From JAWPMT01 sp965601475 (GTDB taxonomy: Bacteria; Bacteroidota; Bacteroidia; Cytophagales; Cyclobacteriaceae): a DNA stretch of 64,000 nt. Positions 54,138 through 62,385 of this stretch are shown here, in pieces (position 1 is the stretch's first letter; each line of letters starts with the position of its first letter). Below the pieces are notes generated by a model that did not search any database, was not told the DNA's origin, and saw only the letters and a program-made list of their open reading frames with translations. Location: the NCBI GenBank assembly GCA_965601475.1, contig OZ271832.1, positions 1,612,001 to 1,676,000 of the forward strand, read 5' to 3'. The translations under genes and the position numbers were made by a program.

Positions 54138-54154
54138 ATGCAATCTTATTGCAT
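54138..54154. promoter_or_regulatory. Operator-like dyad (exporter-operon side)
   Basis: ATGCAA-TCTTA-TTGCAT, perfect outer arms, overlapping the candidate -33 element of the plus-strand promoter (ATTG at 54148-54151, TACTTTAG at 54172-54179, 20 nt apart). Confidence 0.7.
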
Positions 54155-54179
54155 AAAATCATGATTCGACATACTTTAG
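54148..54179 (+). promoter_or_regulatory. Candidate promoter of the plus-strand metal operon
   Basis: ATTG (54148-54151) and TACTTTAG (54172-54179) resemble the -33 and -7 boxes with a 20-nt spacer. The start codon at 54186 is only 7 nt past the -7 box, so the mRNA would be nearly leaderless, or the true start lies further in. Confidence 0.45.
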
Positions 54180-54185
54180 CACCTA

Positions 54186-54500
54186 ATGACATCCATCTTC
54201 CACATTGGAGCCCGGCTTTTGGCAGCGTATTTTATTGCGCTGCCGCTTTTATTTGGTTGTCATACCATAGATGTATCGCATCACTGCGTAGGGGAGCATC
54301 ACGACGGACTATCCTACGTTCAAGGTGACTCAAATTGCACTTTGTGCGATCTCTATCAAGGCGAAACGGCGCTCATTGAAACGGCATTTCTCTGCGAAGT
54401 GGCGCAGGATTCATTCCCTCCTGATCTGTGCATATCGGCGGAATGGGCTCAGACTTGTACGCCGCTGAGCTTCCTCAGAGGGCCACCCGCCCTGGGATAG
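54186..54500 (+). CDS. Small secreted Cys/His-containing protein with C-terminal RGPP motif
   Basis: 104 residues. Hydrophobic N-terminal segment (ARLLAAYFIALPLLFGC), then HTIDVSHHCVGEHHDG, a CTLC pair and further Cys, ending SFLRGPPALG. The Cys/His content suggests metal binding in the periplasm. It is the first gene after the operator and 113 nt before the ABC ATPase. The protein upstream of the RND pump (38228-38593) shares the same layout and RGPP ending. Family not recognised by name. Confidence 0.6.
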   Translation: MTSIFHIGARLLAAYFIALPLLFGCHTIDVSHHCVGEHHDGLSYVQGDSNCTLCDLYQGETALIETAFLCEVAQDSFPPDLCISAEWAQTCTPLSFLRGPPALG

Positions 54501-54613
54501 AGCAGCTATGCTGCCATCGATCTGCTGCACTGCAGGTTGCTAAGCTCCACGCAAAAGCAGAGGGCTATTCCATTTCTTTTCATACTACTTATTTATCTAA
54601 AACTCTTCTCTAT

Positions 54614-55339
54614 ATGTTGGAAGCTAAAAACCTTTCCAAAAGCTATGGAGAGCATGAAGCGCTTTCCAAGTTGAATTTAGTTGTCGCACCTGGCGAAGTC
54701 TACTGCCTTTTAGGAGCCAATGGTGCCGGCAAAACCACGACGATCAACCTGTTTCTGGGCTTCATACCGGCCACTTCGGGAGAGGCCCAGGTCAATGGTC
54801 TGCGTGTTTCCGCTGAGTCAGCAGCAAGCAAGAAACACCTGGCCTACATTCCCGAAAACCTCAATCTCTATGGCAATCTGACCGGGGCTGAAAACCTGGA
54901 ATTCTTCAGCGGACTGGGGGGTACACGATTGGATAAAGCGGCGGCCATGCAATTACTGGAATCAGTCGGACTGCAAAAGCAATTCATCGGCAAACGCGTA
55001 TCCCAGTATTCCAAAGGCATGCGACAAAAAGTCGGCATAGCCATTGCAAAGGCTAAAAACGCTGATAACCTTTTGCTCGACGAACCCACTTCAGGGCTTG
55101 ATCCGCAAGCCAGCAATGAATTTGCCCAACTGCTTGAAGAAATGAGAGGGAATAATGTAGCCACGCTGATGGCCACTCACGACCTTTTCCGCGCCAAAGA
55201 AAGTGGTACCCACATCGGCATCATGAAAGCGGGAAAGCTCATCCATTCATTGGATAGCGATGAGATCACGCTCGCCGAGCTTGAACATTTGTACCTCCAC
55301 ACCATGAAAACTGAAGATTATGCTGAGGTTAGTCATTAA
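54614..55339 (+). CDS. ABC-2 type exporter ATPase 1
   Basis: 241 residues from the ATG at 54614; the upstream extension to 54428 is in frame but not ABC-like. Walker A LLGANGAGKTTT, signature region YSKGMRQK (as in CcmA-type ABC-2 ATPases), Walker B LLLDEPTSGLDP and H-loop MATHDLFRA. It powers export through the two permeases that follow. It is a close paralogue of the ATPase at 60269-60970. It overlaps the first permease by 20 nt. Confidence 0.93.
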   Translation: MLEAKNLSKSYGEHEALSKLNLVVAPGEVYCLLGANGAGKTTTINLFLGFIPATSGEAQVNGLRVSAESAASKKHLAYIPENLNLYGNLTGAENLEFFSGLGGTRLDKAAAMQLLESVGLQKQFIGKRVSQYSKGMRQKVGIAIAKAKNADNLLLDEPTSGLDPQASNEFAQLLEEMRGNNVATLMATHDLFRAKESGTHIGIMKAGKLIHSLDSDEITLAELEHLYLHTMKTEDYAEVSH

Positions 55340-56744
55340 GAAAGAGTTTCTTTCTGCGTTTCGTGATGTTCGCCTGCAGGTAGCCGGAGGCCTCCTGATC
55401 TTGCTGATGCTGACAGCCGTCCTTGTCGGCAAACAGGGGCAAAAACAAATCCGCCTCGACCGGGAAAGGGCGCAGGCGACGATGTACGAAAGGTGGGTTA
55501 ATCAAGGTGAAAAGCACCCGCATAGCGCAGCCCACTATGGATCCTTCGCTTTCAAGCCGAAGCCGGTATTGAGCTTCTTCGACCTAGGATTGGATAACTA
55601 CACGGGAATATCAGTGTTCCTGGAGGCGCATAAGCAAAATGAAATCATGTTCAGTGCAGCACAGGACAGCAATGCCATGACCAGATTTGGAGAAATGACC
55701 ATTGCTTTGATCCTGCAGGTACTGTTTCCGCTGCTAATCATTTTCCTCACTTTCAACATCTTCAGCCGTGAACGTGAGGAGGGTACCCTCAAATTGGTCC
55801 ATGCCCAGGGTATTTCCATGAAGCAATTGTTCTTCGGAAAAGTATGGGGTACTTACCTGATGGTACTGATGATCTACCTGCCCATTGTGACCCTCGGCTT
55901 CCTCCTGCTCAATCAGGATGCCGCTGGTGTGGATGCTGGCATCACCTCCAAATTCCTGGCCCTCGCCGCATCCTATGCCATTTACTTCCTGGTCTTTGTA
56001 CTGCTCTGCATATTCGTCTCAGCGTTCGCACGTAGCTCAGGCTTTTCACTACTGGCACTCCTGGGGGTATGGATCGTATCATGCATCATCCTACCCAAAG
56101 CCACGAGCAATCTGGCAGACAAAGTTTACCCTACACCTTCCCGCTTTGAGTTTAAAAACACCATCCGGGACAAAGTGAAGAAAGGCATTGATGGCCACAA
56201 TCCCAGGGATGTCCGTTTGGCATCGCTAAAGGAACAAGTCCTGAAGGAGTACAACGTCGAGACCATTGAAGAGCTCCCCGTCAACTGGAGTGGTATCGCC
56301 ATGCAAGCCGGAGAAGAATATACAGACCAGGTTTACGATGCTGAGTTTGCACGTGTTGAGCAAGTTTTCTACCAGCAGAATGAACTGTCAGAATGGGCTG
56401 GATTCCTCAACCCGTACCTGGCAGCAAGGGATCTCTCCATGGCCCTTGCTGGGACGGACTTCCAACATCACATGGCTTTTGCCAAAGCCGCTGAAAGCTA
56501 CAGAAGAGGCTTTGTAAAGAAGATGAACAAGGACATGGAGGTAAATCACAAGCCTGGGATTGCCTATGGAGACTACAACCTGGGAAAGGAAATGTGGTCA
56601 AGCATTGCGCCCTTTCAATATGATTTACCTGCTATCTCTGACATACTCGCCAGGCAATGGCGAAGCCTAACTGCCCTGTTGCTGTGGCTGCTTGTTCTCT
56701 TTCTTTCTACCTCCCGGTATGCAACAAAAATCCCAATGCTATGA
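55320..56744 (+). CDS. ABC-2 permease of the DUF3526 type, module 1, first
   Basis: 474 residues. One helix near the N-terminus (VAGGLLILLMLTAVLVG), a long periplasmic domain (45-135), then five more helices (about 137-265, and the last near 450-470), with a second large soluble part (275-445). This layout matches DUF3526/NosY-like permeases. Segment FPLLIIFLTFNIFSREREEG is typical. It is paralogous to the permease at 60973-62385. The cargo is unknown. Confidence 0.85.
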   Translation: MLRLVIKKEFLSAFRDVRLQVAGGLLILLMLTAVLVGKQGQKQIRLDRERAQATMYERWVNQGEKHPHSAAHYGSFAFKPKPVLSFFDLGLDNYTGISVFLEAHKQNEIMFSAAQDSNAMTRFGEMTIALILQVLFPLLIIFLTFNIFSREREEGTLKLVHAQGISMKQLFFGKVWGTYLMVLMIYLPIVTLGFLLLNQDAAGVDAGITSKFLALAASYAIYFLVFVLLCIFVSAFARSSGFSLLALLGVWIVSCIILPKATSNLADKVYPTPSRFEFKNTIRDKVKKGIDGHNPRDVRLASLKEQVLKEYNVETIEELPVNWSGIAMQAGEEYTDQVYDAEFARVEQVFYQQNELSEWAGFLNPYLAARDLSMALAGTDFQHHMAFAKAAESYRRGFVKKMNKDMEVNHKPGIAYGDYNLGKEMWSSIAPFQYDLPAISDILARQWRSLTALLLWLLVLFLSTSRYATKIPML

Positions 56745-58048
56745 AGTTGATTGCACATGTCATCCGCTTTGAATGGAAATCCCTCTGGCGCAACAGCACC
56801 ATCAAGGCACTTCTACTGGTGGTCCTGGGAGCAGGGATCTACGGTATCTTTTTTGGCAAATTCGAAATAGACCAACAGAACAGTCGGATCCAGGAAGTCC
56901 GGCAATATGAAAGGCAGCAATTTGACAGCCTGCTGACCTGGGTTGAGCTGGATACGGCCATTGCTGGAAATAAAGAAAAGTATACCCAGGCCGTTTCACC
57001 CACGGGTGTTGGCTGGAGCAAGCATTTCACCTATTACAAGGCGCACGAAGCACCACCGTCTGCTGGCTTGTGTCTGGGCCAGCGCGACTTGTTTCCTGTC
57101 TACTATGGATTCAACGTATCGGACCTGGCACGCCAAATCAACGTGGGGGAGCTGGCAAACCCCATGAAGCTGCTGACCGGGAATTTTGATCTCTCTTATG
57201 TATTTGTTTTCCTGCTGCCACTACTGATTGTGGCGCTGTTCTACGACTTATATGCGAGCGAAGAAGAAGGTGGAACGCTGAAGCTCCTGCAAGCACATTC
57301 TGCTTCCTTATTGCTAATCATCTTCAGCAGGGGATTGTTGCGGTTTCTGGTCGTACTGATGTTGGCCACATTCCTGATGGCATTGGGATTTTTCATTCAG
57401 GGAGTTCCCCTTTCTGAAAATGCCGGGCTGTTCTTTCGCTGGCTAATGATCATCTATGCCTACGGCTTCGTTTGGACCTTGATCATGGGGGCGGTCATCG
57501 CCCTTCGTCGCGGTACGACTTTAAGTGCCATGATGGGTCTGGGTGTTTGGCTGATCTTCACATTGATCACACCGGCACTACTCAACCTCTTTGTCCTGGC
57601 TACCGAGCCGCTACCCAACCGGGCCGAAGCCATGCACGTGGTACGCAACCTCAATGACCAAACCTGGGAATCTCCCAAGTCCTTTGTCTTTGACCAGTTT
57701 TATCCTGCCAACCCGCAGTACGATGCTCGTGATACCACTGATTTTAGTAAATGGTACTACGCCAGCTTTACGCTTATAGATGAGGCCTCCAATACGCTGA
57801 AGGCCGAGTTTGAGCAGCAGGTGGATGACCGAAATGCCGTTTTAAACCGATGGGTGTGGTTGGCTCCTCCTGCTATGGTCCATGAGCAACTTGCCAGGAT
57901 TTCCGGTACAGACCGCGAAAACCACCAGAAGTTCCTACAGGAGGTTTATGCCTATCATCAGGCACTAAAGGACCTGTACTACACCCGGATATTTGATGGG
58001 AAGCAATTTTCCAAGGATGATCTACTTCAACTATCGCAAGGCTTATGA
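56741..58048 (+). CDS. ABC-2 permease of the DUF3526 type, module 1, second
   Basis: 435 residues from the ATG at 56741, which overlaps the stop of the first permease (ATGA); the longer frame from 56657 is out. N-terminal helix (ALLLVVLGAGIYGIFFG), a periplasmic domain (45-140) and five helices between about 150 and 300, then a soluble C-terminal part with no closing helix. Paralogous to 62382-63833. Confidence 0.82.
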   Translation: MKLIAHVIRFEWKSLWRNSTIKALLLVVLGAGIYGIFFGKFEIDQQNSRIQEVRQYERQQFDSLLTWVELDTAIAGNKEKYTQAVSPTGVGWSKHFTYYKAHEAPPSAGLCLGQRDLFPVYYGFNVSDLARQINVGELANPMKLLTGNFDLSYVFVFLLPLLIVALFYDLYASEEEGGTLKLLQAHSASLLLIIFSRGLLRFLVVLMLATFLMALGFFIQGVPLSENAGLFFRWLMIIYAYGFVWTLIMGAVIALRRGTTLSAMMGLGVWLIFTLITPALLNLFVLATEPLPNRAEAMHVVRNLNDQTWESPKSFVFDQFYPANPQYDARDTTDFSKWYYASFTLIDEASNTLKAEFEQQVDDRNAVLNRWVWLAPPAMVHEQLARISGTDRENHQKFLQEVYAYHQALKDLYYTRIFDGKQFSKDDLLQLSQGL

Positions 58049-58120
58049 GGACGCAACACATCTCTTTAAGCAGCGTCGCGGTGTATTACGCACCTTTCAA
58101 AAACACTCAATTCAGTTGTT

Positions 58121-58534
58121 ATGCTGCTTAGTTTGATCTTCTTGCTGCTACCCATAGAACTAGAGGGCTGGGAAACCTTTGCCAAGGTGCGCTTTGAAAT
58201 ACAATATATCGAGGAGCTTGGGTTTGAGGCGGAAATGCCTGTATTCGACCCTGGCATACGCGAAAAGGCAGGCAAAGAAATAACCCTCGTGGGCTACCAT
58301 CTTCCGCTGAAGTATGACCGCAAAACCATCGTCCTTTCCAAGCAGCCCTTTGCTTCCTGCTTCTTCTGTGGTGGAGGCGTAGGCCAGGAGACCATCGCTG
58401 AGATCCATTTTGTCAAAAAGCAACGTCTGTTCAAGCCCGACGAAATCCTCGAGATACGGGGTAAACTACGATTGAATGACTCAGACTTTGATCACTTTGT
58501 ATTCATACTGGAGGAGGCGGTGCTGGTAGAATGA
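58121..58534 (+). CDS. DUF3299-like OB-fold protein with SCFFCGG motif
   Basis: 137 residues, with a short hydrophobic N-terminus (LLSLIFLLLPIEL) that may be a signal peptide. The middle holds KEITLVGYHLPLKYDRKTIV, then PFASCFFCGGG, a CxxC-like pair, and a late ILEIRGKLRLND strand. This resembles DUF3299/OB-fold exported proteins that accompany DUF3526-type ABC systems. The CFFC pair could bind metal or form a disulfide. Its stop overlaps the His-rich lipoprotein start. Confidence 0.6.
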   Translation: MLLSLIFLLLPIELEGWETFAKVRFEIQYIEELGFEAEMPVFDPGIREKAGKEITLVGYHLPLKYDRKTIVLSKQPFASCFFCGGGVGQETIAEIHFVKKQRLFKPDEILEIRGKLRLNDSDFDHFVFILEEAVLVE

Positions 58535-58980
58535 AGAAGTGGATATTACTGGGATTATTGGTTGCCTGTGGCCCTTCCAGGGAGCAGCAAATACTGACGG
58601 AAGCTGGAGCCATCCACAATGAAGCGATGGAGATAGCCCACCAGACCTCCCTGAAGGTCTCCCACCTAAAACAGCGCGAGTCATCCTATGAGCAGCAGCA
58701 CCAGGATTCCCTCCGGGCCATCATGAAGGACTTGGGTGAGTGGTATGACACCGTGGTAGAAGTTCCGGGACAGGAGCATGACCATGAGCACCACGACCAC
58801 GACCATGACCACGACCATCATCACCATGGTGAAGAACAGAATTACCTGGAGGGTCTTTCGGCAGAGGAAGTTCTCCAAATCCAACAAGCATTGAATCAGG
58901 AAATTCAGGCTCTAACAAGCCGTGTTCTTGGACTCCAAAGCGCAATCAGAACAGAACAAGAGAAATCAACAGAGCCATGA
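58531..58980 (+). CDS. His-rich lipoprotein, probable periplasmic zinc-binding protein
   Basis: 149 residues. Lipobox LLVAC (Cys13). Two helical segments (17-75 and 107-147) enclose a strongly His/Asp-rich loop, residues 83-99, with 11 His in 17 positions alternating with Asp. This is typical of zinc-storage or zinc-delivery loops. It overlaps the genes on both sides (ATGA at start and stop), so its level is tied to the COG0523 GTPase. Confidence 0.8.
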   Translation: MKKWILLGLLVACGPSREQQILTEAGAIHNEAMEIAHQTSLKVSHLKQRESSYEQQHQDSLRAIMKDLGEWYDTVVEVPGQEHDHEHHDHDHDHDHHHHGEEQNYLEGLSAEEVLQIQQALNQEIQALTSRVLGLQSAIRTEQEKSTEP

Positions 58981-60212
58981 TCAAGACGAAACTCTTTCAG
59001 CGACAAAAAAAGAAACTCCCGGTGACCGTACTCAGCGGCTTTCTCGGTGCTGGTAAGACCACCCTCCTCAATCACGTACTCAACAACCGACAAGGGCTGA
59101 AAGTAGCTGTGATTGTCAATGACATGAGCGAGGTCAATATCGATGAAAAGCTCATCGCCACTGGCAGCAACCTCTCGCGCACCGACGAGAAGCTTGTAGA
59201 AATGAGCAATGGTTGCATCTGCTGCACCCTGCGGGAAGACCTTATGATCGAGGTGGAAAAATTGGCGAAGATGAACAAGTTTGACTACCTGCTCATCGAA
59301 AGCACAGGGATCTCGGAGCCTATTCCCGTGGCGCAGACTTTCTCCTTTGTCACTGGGGAAGAGCTCTACGATCTGACCAAGGTCAGCCAACTGGATACCA
59401 TGGTAACGGTAGTGGATGCCTTCAACTTCTTCAAGGACTTCGGCAGCGCGGACACCATACTAGATCGCGAAATGACGAACGACCCGGAAGATGAAAGGTC
59501 TATCGTGAACTTGCTTACCGATCAGGTGGAGTTTGCTAACGTCATCCTCCTCAATAAATCCGATTTGGTGACCGAAAACCAACTGGGACTACTGGAGAAA
59601 ACGCTGAACAAGCTCAACCCAACAGCCAAAATCATCCGCACCACCCATAGCCAGATCGATCCCAGGGAGATCCTGAATACCGGCATGTTCGACTATGAGG
59701 TCGCCGAACAATCCGCCGGATGGCAGCGAGAGCTGGAGCTAGCGCAAAAGGGTATTGCCCACACACCTGAAAGTGAGGAGTATGGCATCGGTTCTTTTGT
59801 CTACCAAAGTCCAAAACCCTTTCACCCAAAGCGATTTATGGACTTTGTAAGTGAGGATTTTCCCAGCTCCATCATTAGGAGCAAAGGCATCTTCTGGATC
59901 GCTTCCAGGCCGGACAAGGCCATCCTCTGGAGCCAGGCCGGTGGATCCCTGAAAGCGGAGAGCTATGGACGCTGGTGGGCGAGTGTCCCAATGAAACGAA
60001 GAGCTACAAACCCCGCCTACCTCGAAAACCAGGAAATGATCCAGGCAAAGTGGGACAAAAAATGGGGCGATCGGATGAACGAGTTGGTATTTATCGGGCA
60101 GGACATGGACAAGGATAGAATCACGGCAGCTTTAGATCAATGCCTGCTGACTGACTATGAAATCATCGGTATGGAATCAGGCAATTTATTCCAGGACGAC
60201 TGGCCCCTATGA
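58977..60212 (+). CDS. COG0523 (CobW-like) zinc metallochaperone GTPase
   Basis: 411 residues. P-loop GFLGAGKTTL (21-30), metal motif GCICC (Cys80, Cys82, Cys83), Walker B-like LLIESTGISEP, NKSD guanine-specificity motif, and a CobW C-terminal domain (about 265-405; FHPKRFMDFV, GGSLKAESYGRWWA). Members such as ZigA and ZNG1 hand zinc to client enzymes when zinc is scarce and are often Zur-regulated. Clients are not known here. Together with the His-rich protein it is the best evidence that this island is about zinc. Confidence 0.92.
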   Translation: MIKTKLFQRQKKKLPVTVLSGFLGAGKTTLLNHVLNNRQGLKVAVIVNDMSEVNIDEKLIATGSNLSRTDEKLVEMSNGCICCTLREDLMIEVEKLAKMNKFDYLLIESTGISEPIPVAQTFSFVTGEELYDLTKVSQLDTMVTVVDAFNFFKDFGSADTILDREMTNDPEDERSIVNLLTDQVEFANVILLNKSDLVTENQLGLLEKTLNKLNPTAKIIRTTHSQIDPREILNTGMFDYEVAEQSAGWQRELELAQKGIAHTPESEEYGIGSFVYQSPKPFHPKRFMDFVSEDFPSSIIRSKGIFWIASRPDKAILWSQAGGSLKAESYGRWWASVPMKRRATNPAYLENQEMIQAKWDKKWGDRMNELVFIGQDMDKDRITAALDQCLLTDYEIIGMESGNLFQDDWPL

Positions 60213-60268
60213 GACGGGCATAGTGATTAAGAATGTAGGCACCCTCCCAAAATAGACAAATTAACACC

Positions 60269-60970
60269 ATGCTGGAAGCCACCGATTTGACAAAGAAATA
60301 TGGAAACCACCTCGCCCTCAATGGGCTCAACCTCAGTGTAGCCGAAGGTGAGATCTTTTGCCTTCTGGGAGCAAATGGCGCCGGCAAAACCACTACCATC
60401 AACCTGTTTCTCAACTTCATTGCACCAACCTCGGGAATGGCCAAAATCCATGGCATCCAAGTGACAGAACAACCAGTCAGAACCAAACAGTTTATAGCCT
60501 ACATCCCGGAGAATCTGGTACTCTACCCTGATCTCACAGGGAAAGAAAACCTGGAGTACTTTTCGGGACTTGCAGGCAAAGTATACAGCAAGGAACAGCT
60601 CGAGCAACTACTCATAAGAAGCGGGCTACAGGCCGATGCCATCCATCGCAAGGTATCCGGATACTCAAAAGGTATGAGGCAAAAAGTGGGTATCGCGATT
60701 GCCCTGGCCAAGGAAGCAAAGGCCTTACTCCTGGATGAGCCTACCTCCGGGCTGGATCCAAAGGCAAGCAATGAATTTTCGGACTTACTTAAATCCTTAA
60801 GTGAGGACGGCATGGCCGTACTGATGGCCACCCACGATTTATTCCGGGCGCAAGACACCGGAACACATATCGGTATCATGAAAGGAGGCAGTTTGTTGGC
60901 AAACTACCAGGCAGACAAGATCACGCTGCAAGCACTTGAAAAGCAATACCTTGAACTAATGAGGGATTGA
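60269..60970 (+). CDS. ABC-2 type exporter ATPase 2
   Basis: 233 residues, closely similar to the ATPase at 54614-55339 along its whole length, with identical core motifs (LLGANGAGKTTTINLFL, YSKGMRQKVGIAIA, LLLDEPTSGLDP, LMATHDLFRA). It overlaps the next frame by one or two bases at a TTG, but the ATG at 60973 follows two bases after its stop. Confidence 0.93.
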   Translation: MLEATDLTKKYGNHLALNGLNLSVAEGEIFCLLGANGAGKTTTINLFLNFIAPTSGMAKIHGIQVTEQPVRTKQFIAYIPENLVLYPDLTGKENLEYFSGLAGKVYSKEQLEQLLIRSGLQADAIHRKVSGYSKGMRQKVGIAIALAKEAKALLLDEPTSGLDPKASNEFSDLLKSLSEDGMAVLMATHDLFRAQDTGTHIGIMKGGSLLANYQADKITLQALEKQYLELMRD

Positions 60971-60972
60971 GT

Positions 60973-62385
60973 ATGATAGGAAGGATTGCGAGGCACGAGT
61001 TGCGCAGGAACCTCAGAGACGGTCGATCCAGAGCATTGTGGGGAGTCACCGCCATAATCCTGCTGGCATCAATGGTCCTGAGTCTGCGGGATCACCAACT
61101 TGCCACTTCGCAATACGAAGACAATCTAAAACGGGTCCGGTACAACTGGGACAGCCAGACTGAAAAGGATCCTCATGACGCCGCGCATGATGGCACCTAT
61201 GTCATCAAACCGCTGTACCCCCTTGCCATGTTCGACAACGGTATACAGCCTTTTACGGGAAAGGTGGTACACCTCGGTGCACACCAGCGAAAGCAGGGGT
61301 CGCTGAATGAGGCCAAGGACCGATCAGGCATGTTCCGCTTTGGTCAGCTTACACTGAGCTTCATATTGACGTATATTTTCCCACTTCTCATCATCTTTCT
61401 GGGCTACAACACATTCACAGAAGAGAAGGAAAAGCAGACCCTCCGCTTGTTATTGGTGCAAGGGGTTCCCCTCTACCGTCTTGCAATAGGGAAATGGCTG
61501 GCGCTCCTCATCCAAATTTTACTGCTTTGGGTGCCCACGCTCATAGTCGCTGTGATCTTTTGCGCAGCACTCGGCAGCAATCATACGGTGAGCTCCTATG
61601 AGTGGTTCGTCTTCTCAGCTAGTTACCTGTTGTATTTCATCGCCTTCATCAATTTGACGGTATGGGCATCGGTTCGGTCCCGGTCCTCCGGACGTTCGCT
61701 GACCACCCTACTAGCCATTTGGATAATGATGGCCCTCGTAGTCCCAAAGATTTCAACCAATGTGGCCGGATGGTTTTTTCCTTTTCCCACGTTGCAAACA
61801 TTCCGCAATAACATCAACGAGGATCAGGCCAATGGATTGAATGGTCACAACTTCTGGAATGAAGCCGCCCAGGATTTCCAACAACAAGTCCTCAAGGAAT
61901 ACGGTGTCGAGAGCATTGAAGATCTTCCGATAGCTTATGGAGGTCTATTATTGGCGGAAGGGGAAAAGTATGAATCAGAGATCTATACCAAGCATTTCGA
62001 TCTGCTGCGGGCCCAATATGAAAAACAGCGAAGCATCTACCGATGGTGCGGCGTTCTTTCTCCTTTGCTACCCATGCGGTTTGCCTCAATGGCATTGGCA
62101 AGGACCGACTATGGGTTCCTCTGGCACTTCGAGGACCAGGCCGAGAAGTACCGTATAGAATTCAATACTGCACTGAACATGAACATCGCCGAAAATGCAA
62201 AAGGCGTAGCGCAGTACAAGGCTGGAAAAGAACTCTGGGCAAGCCTGCCGTCCTTCAACTACGATTGGCGCCCGGCTTCACATATTGTAAAAGACCAGTG
62301 GGTGGAAGTGGTAACCCTCGTCCTCTGGACCGTCCTGGGCTTTGCTTCTACCGTAGCAGTGAGCAATAAACTGAAAGTTTCATGA
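60973..62385 (+). CDS. ABC-2 permease of the DUF3526 type, module 2, first
   Basis: 470 residues from the ATG at 60973. Same architecture as the permease at 55320: N-terminal helix (LWGVTAIILLASMVLSL), large periplasmic part, helix cluster beginning ILTYIFPLLIIFLGYNTF, second soluble domain and a last helix (VTLVLWTVLGFASTVAV). The pair shows that the whole three-gene module was duplicated. Confidence 0.85.
   Translation: MIGRIARHELRRNLRDGRSRALWGVTAIILLASMVLSLRDHQLATSQYEDNLKRVRYNWDSQTEKDPHDAAHDGTYVIKPLYPLAMFDNGIQPFTGKVVHLGAHQRKQGSLNEAKDRSGMFRFGQLTLSFILTYIFPLLIIFLGYNTFTEEKEKQTLRLLLVQGVPLYRLAIGKWLALLIQILLLWVPTLIVAVIFCAALGSNHTVSSYEWFVFSASYLLYFIAFINLTVWASVRSRSSGRSLTTLLAIWIMMALVVPKISTNVAGWFFPFPTLQTFRNNINEDQANGLNGHNFWNEAAQDFQQQVLKEYGVESIEDLPIAYGGLLLAEGEKYESEIYTKHFDLLRAQYEKQRSIYRWCGVLSPLLPMRFASMALARTDYGFLWHFEDQAEKYRIEFNTALNMNIAENAKGVAQYKAGKELWASLPSFNYDWRPASHIVKDQWVEVVTLVLWTVLGFASTVAVSNKLKVS

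Noticed and set aside
54428..54613. N-terminal extension of ABC ATPase 1
   Set aside because: Overlaps the preceding gene and has no similarity to the ABC domain, while the paralogue at 60269 starts at the equivalent Met.
56657..56740. N-terminal extension of the second permease in module 1
   Set aside because: Lies inside the first permease gene; the ATG at 56741 overlaps its stop exactly.
58760..58830. Short GACCAC/CATGAC-type repeats that look like a tandem array
   Set aside because: They are the codons of the His/Asp-rich loop of the lipoprotein, not a CRISPR or satellite.
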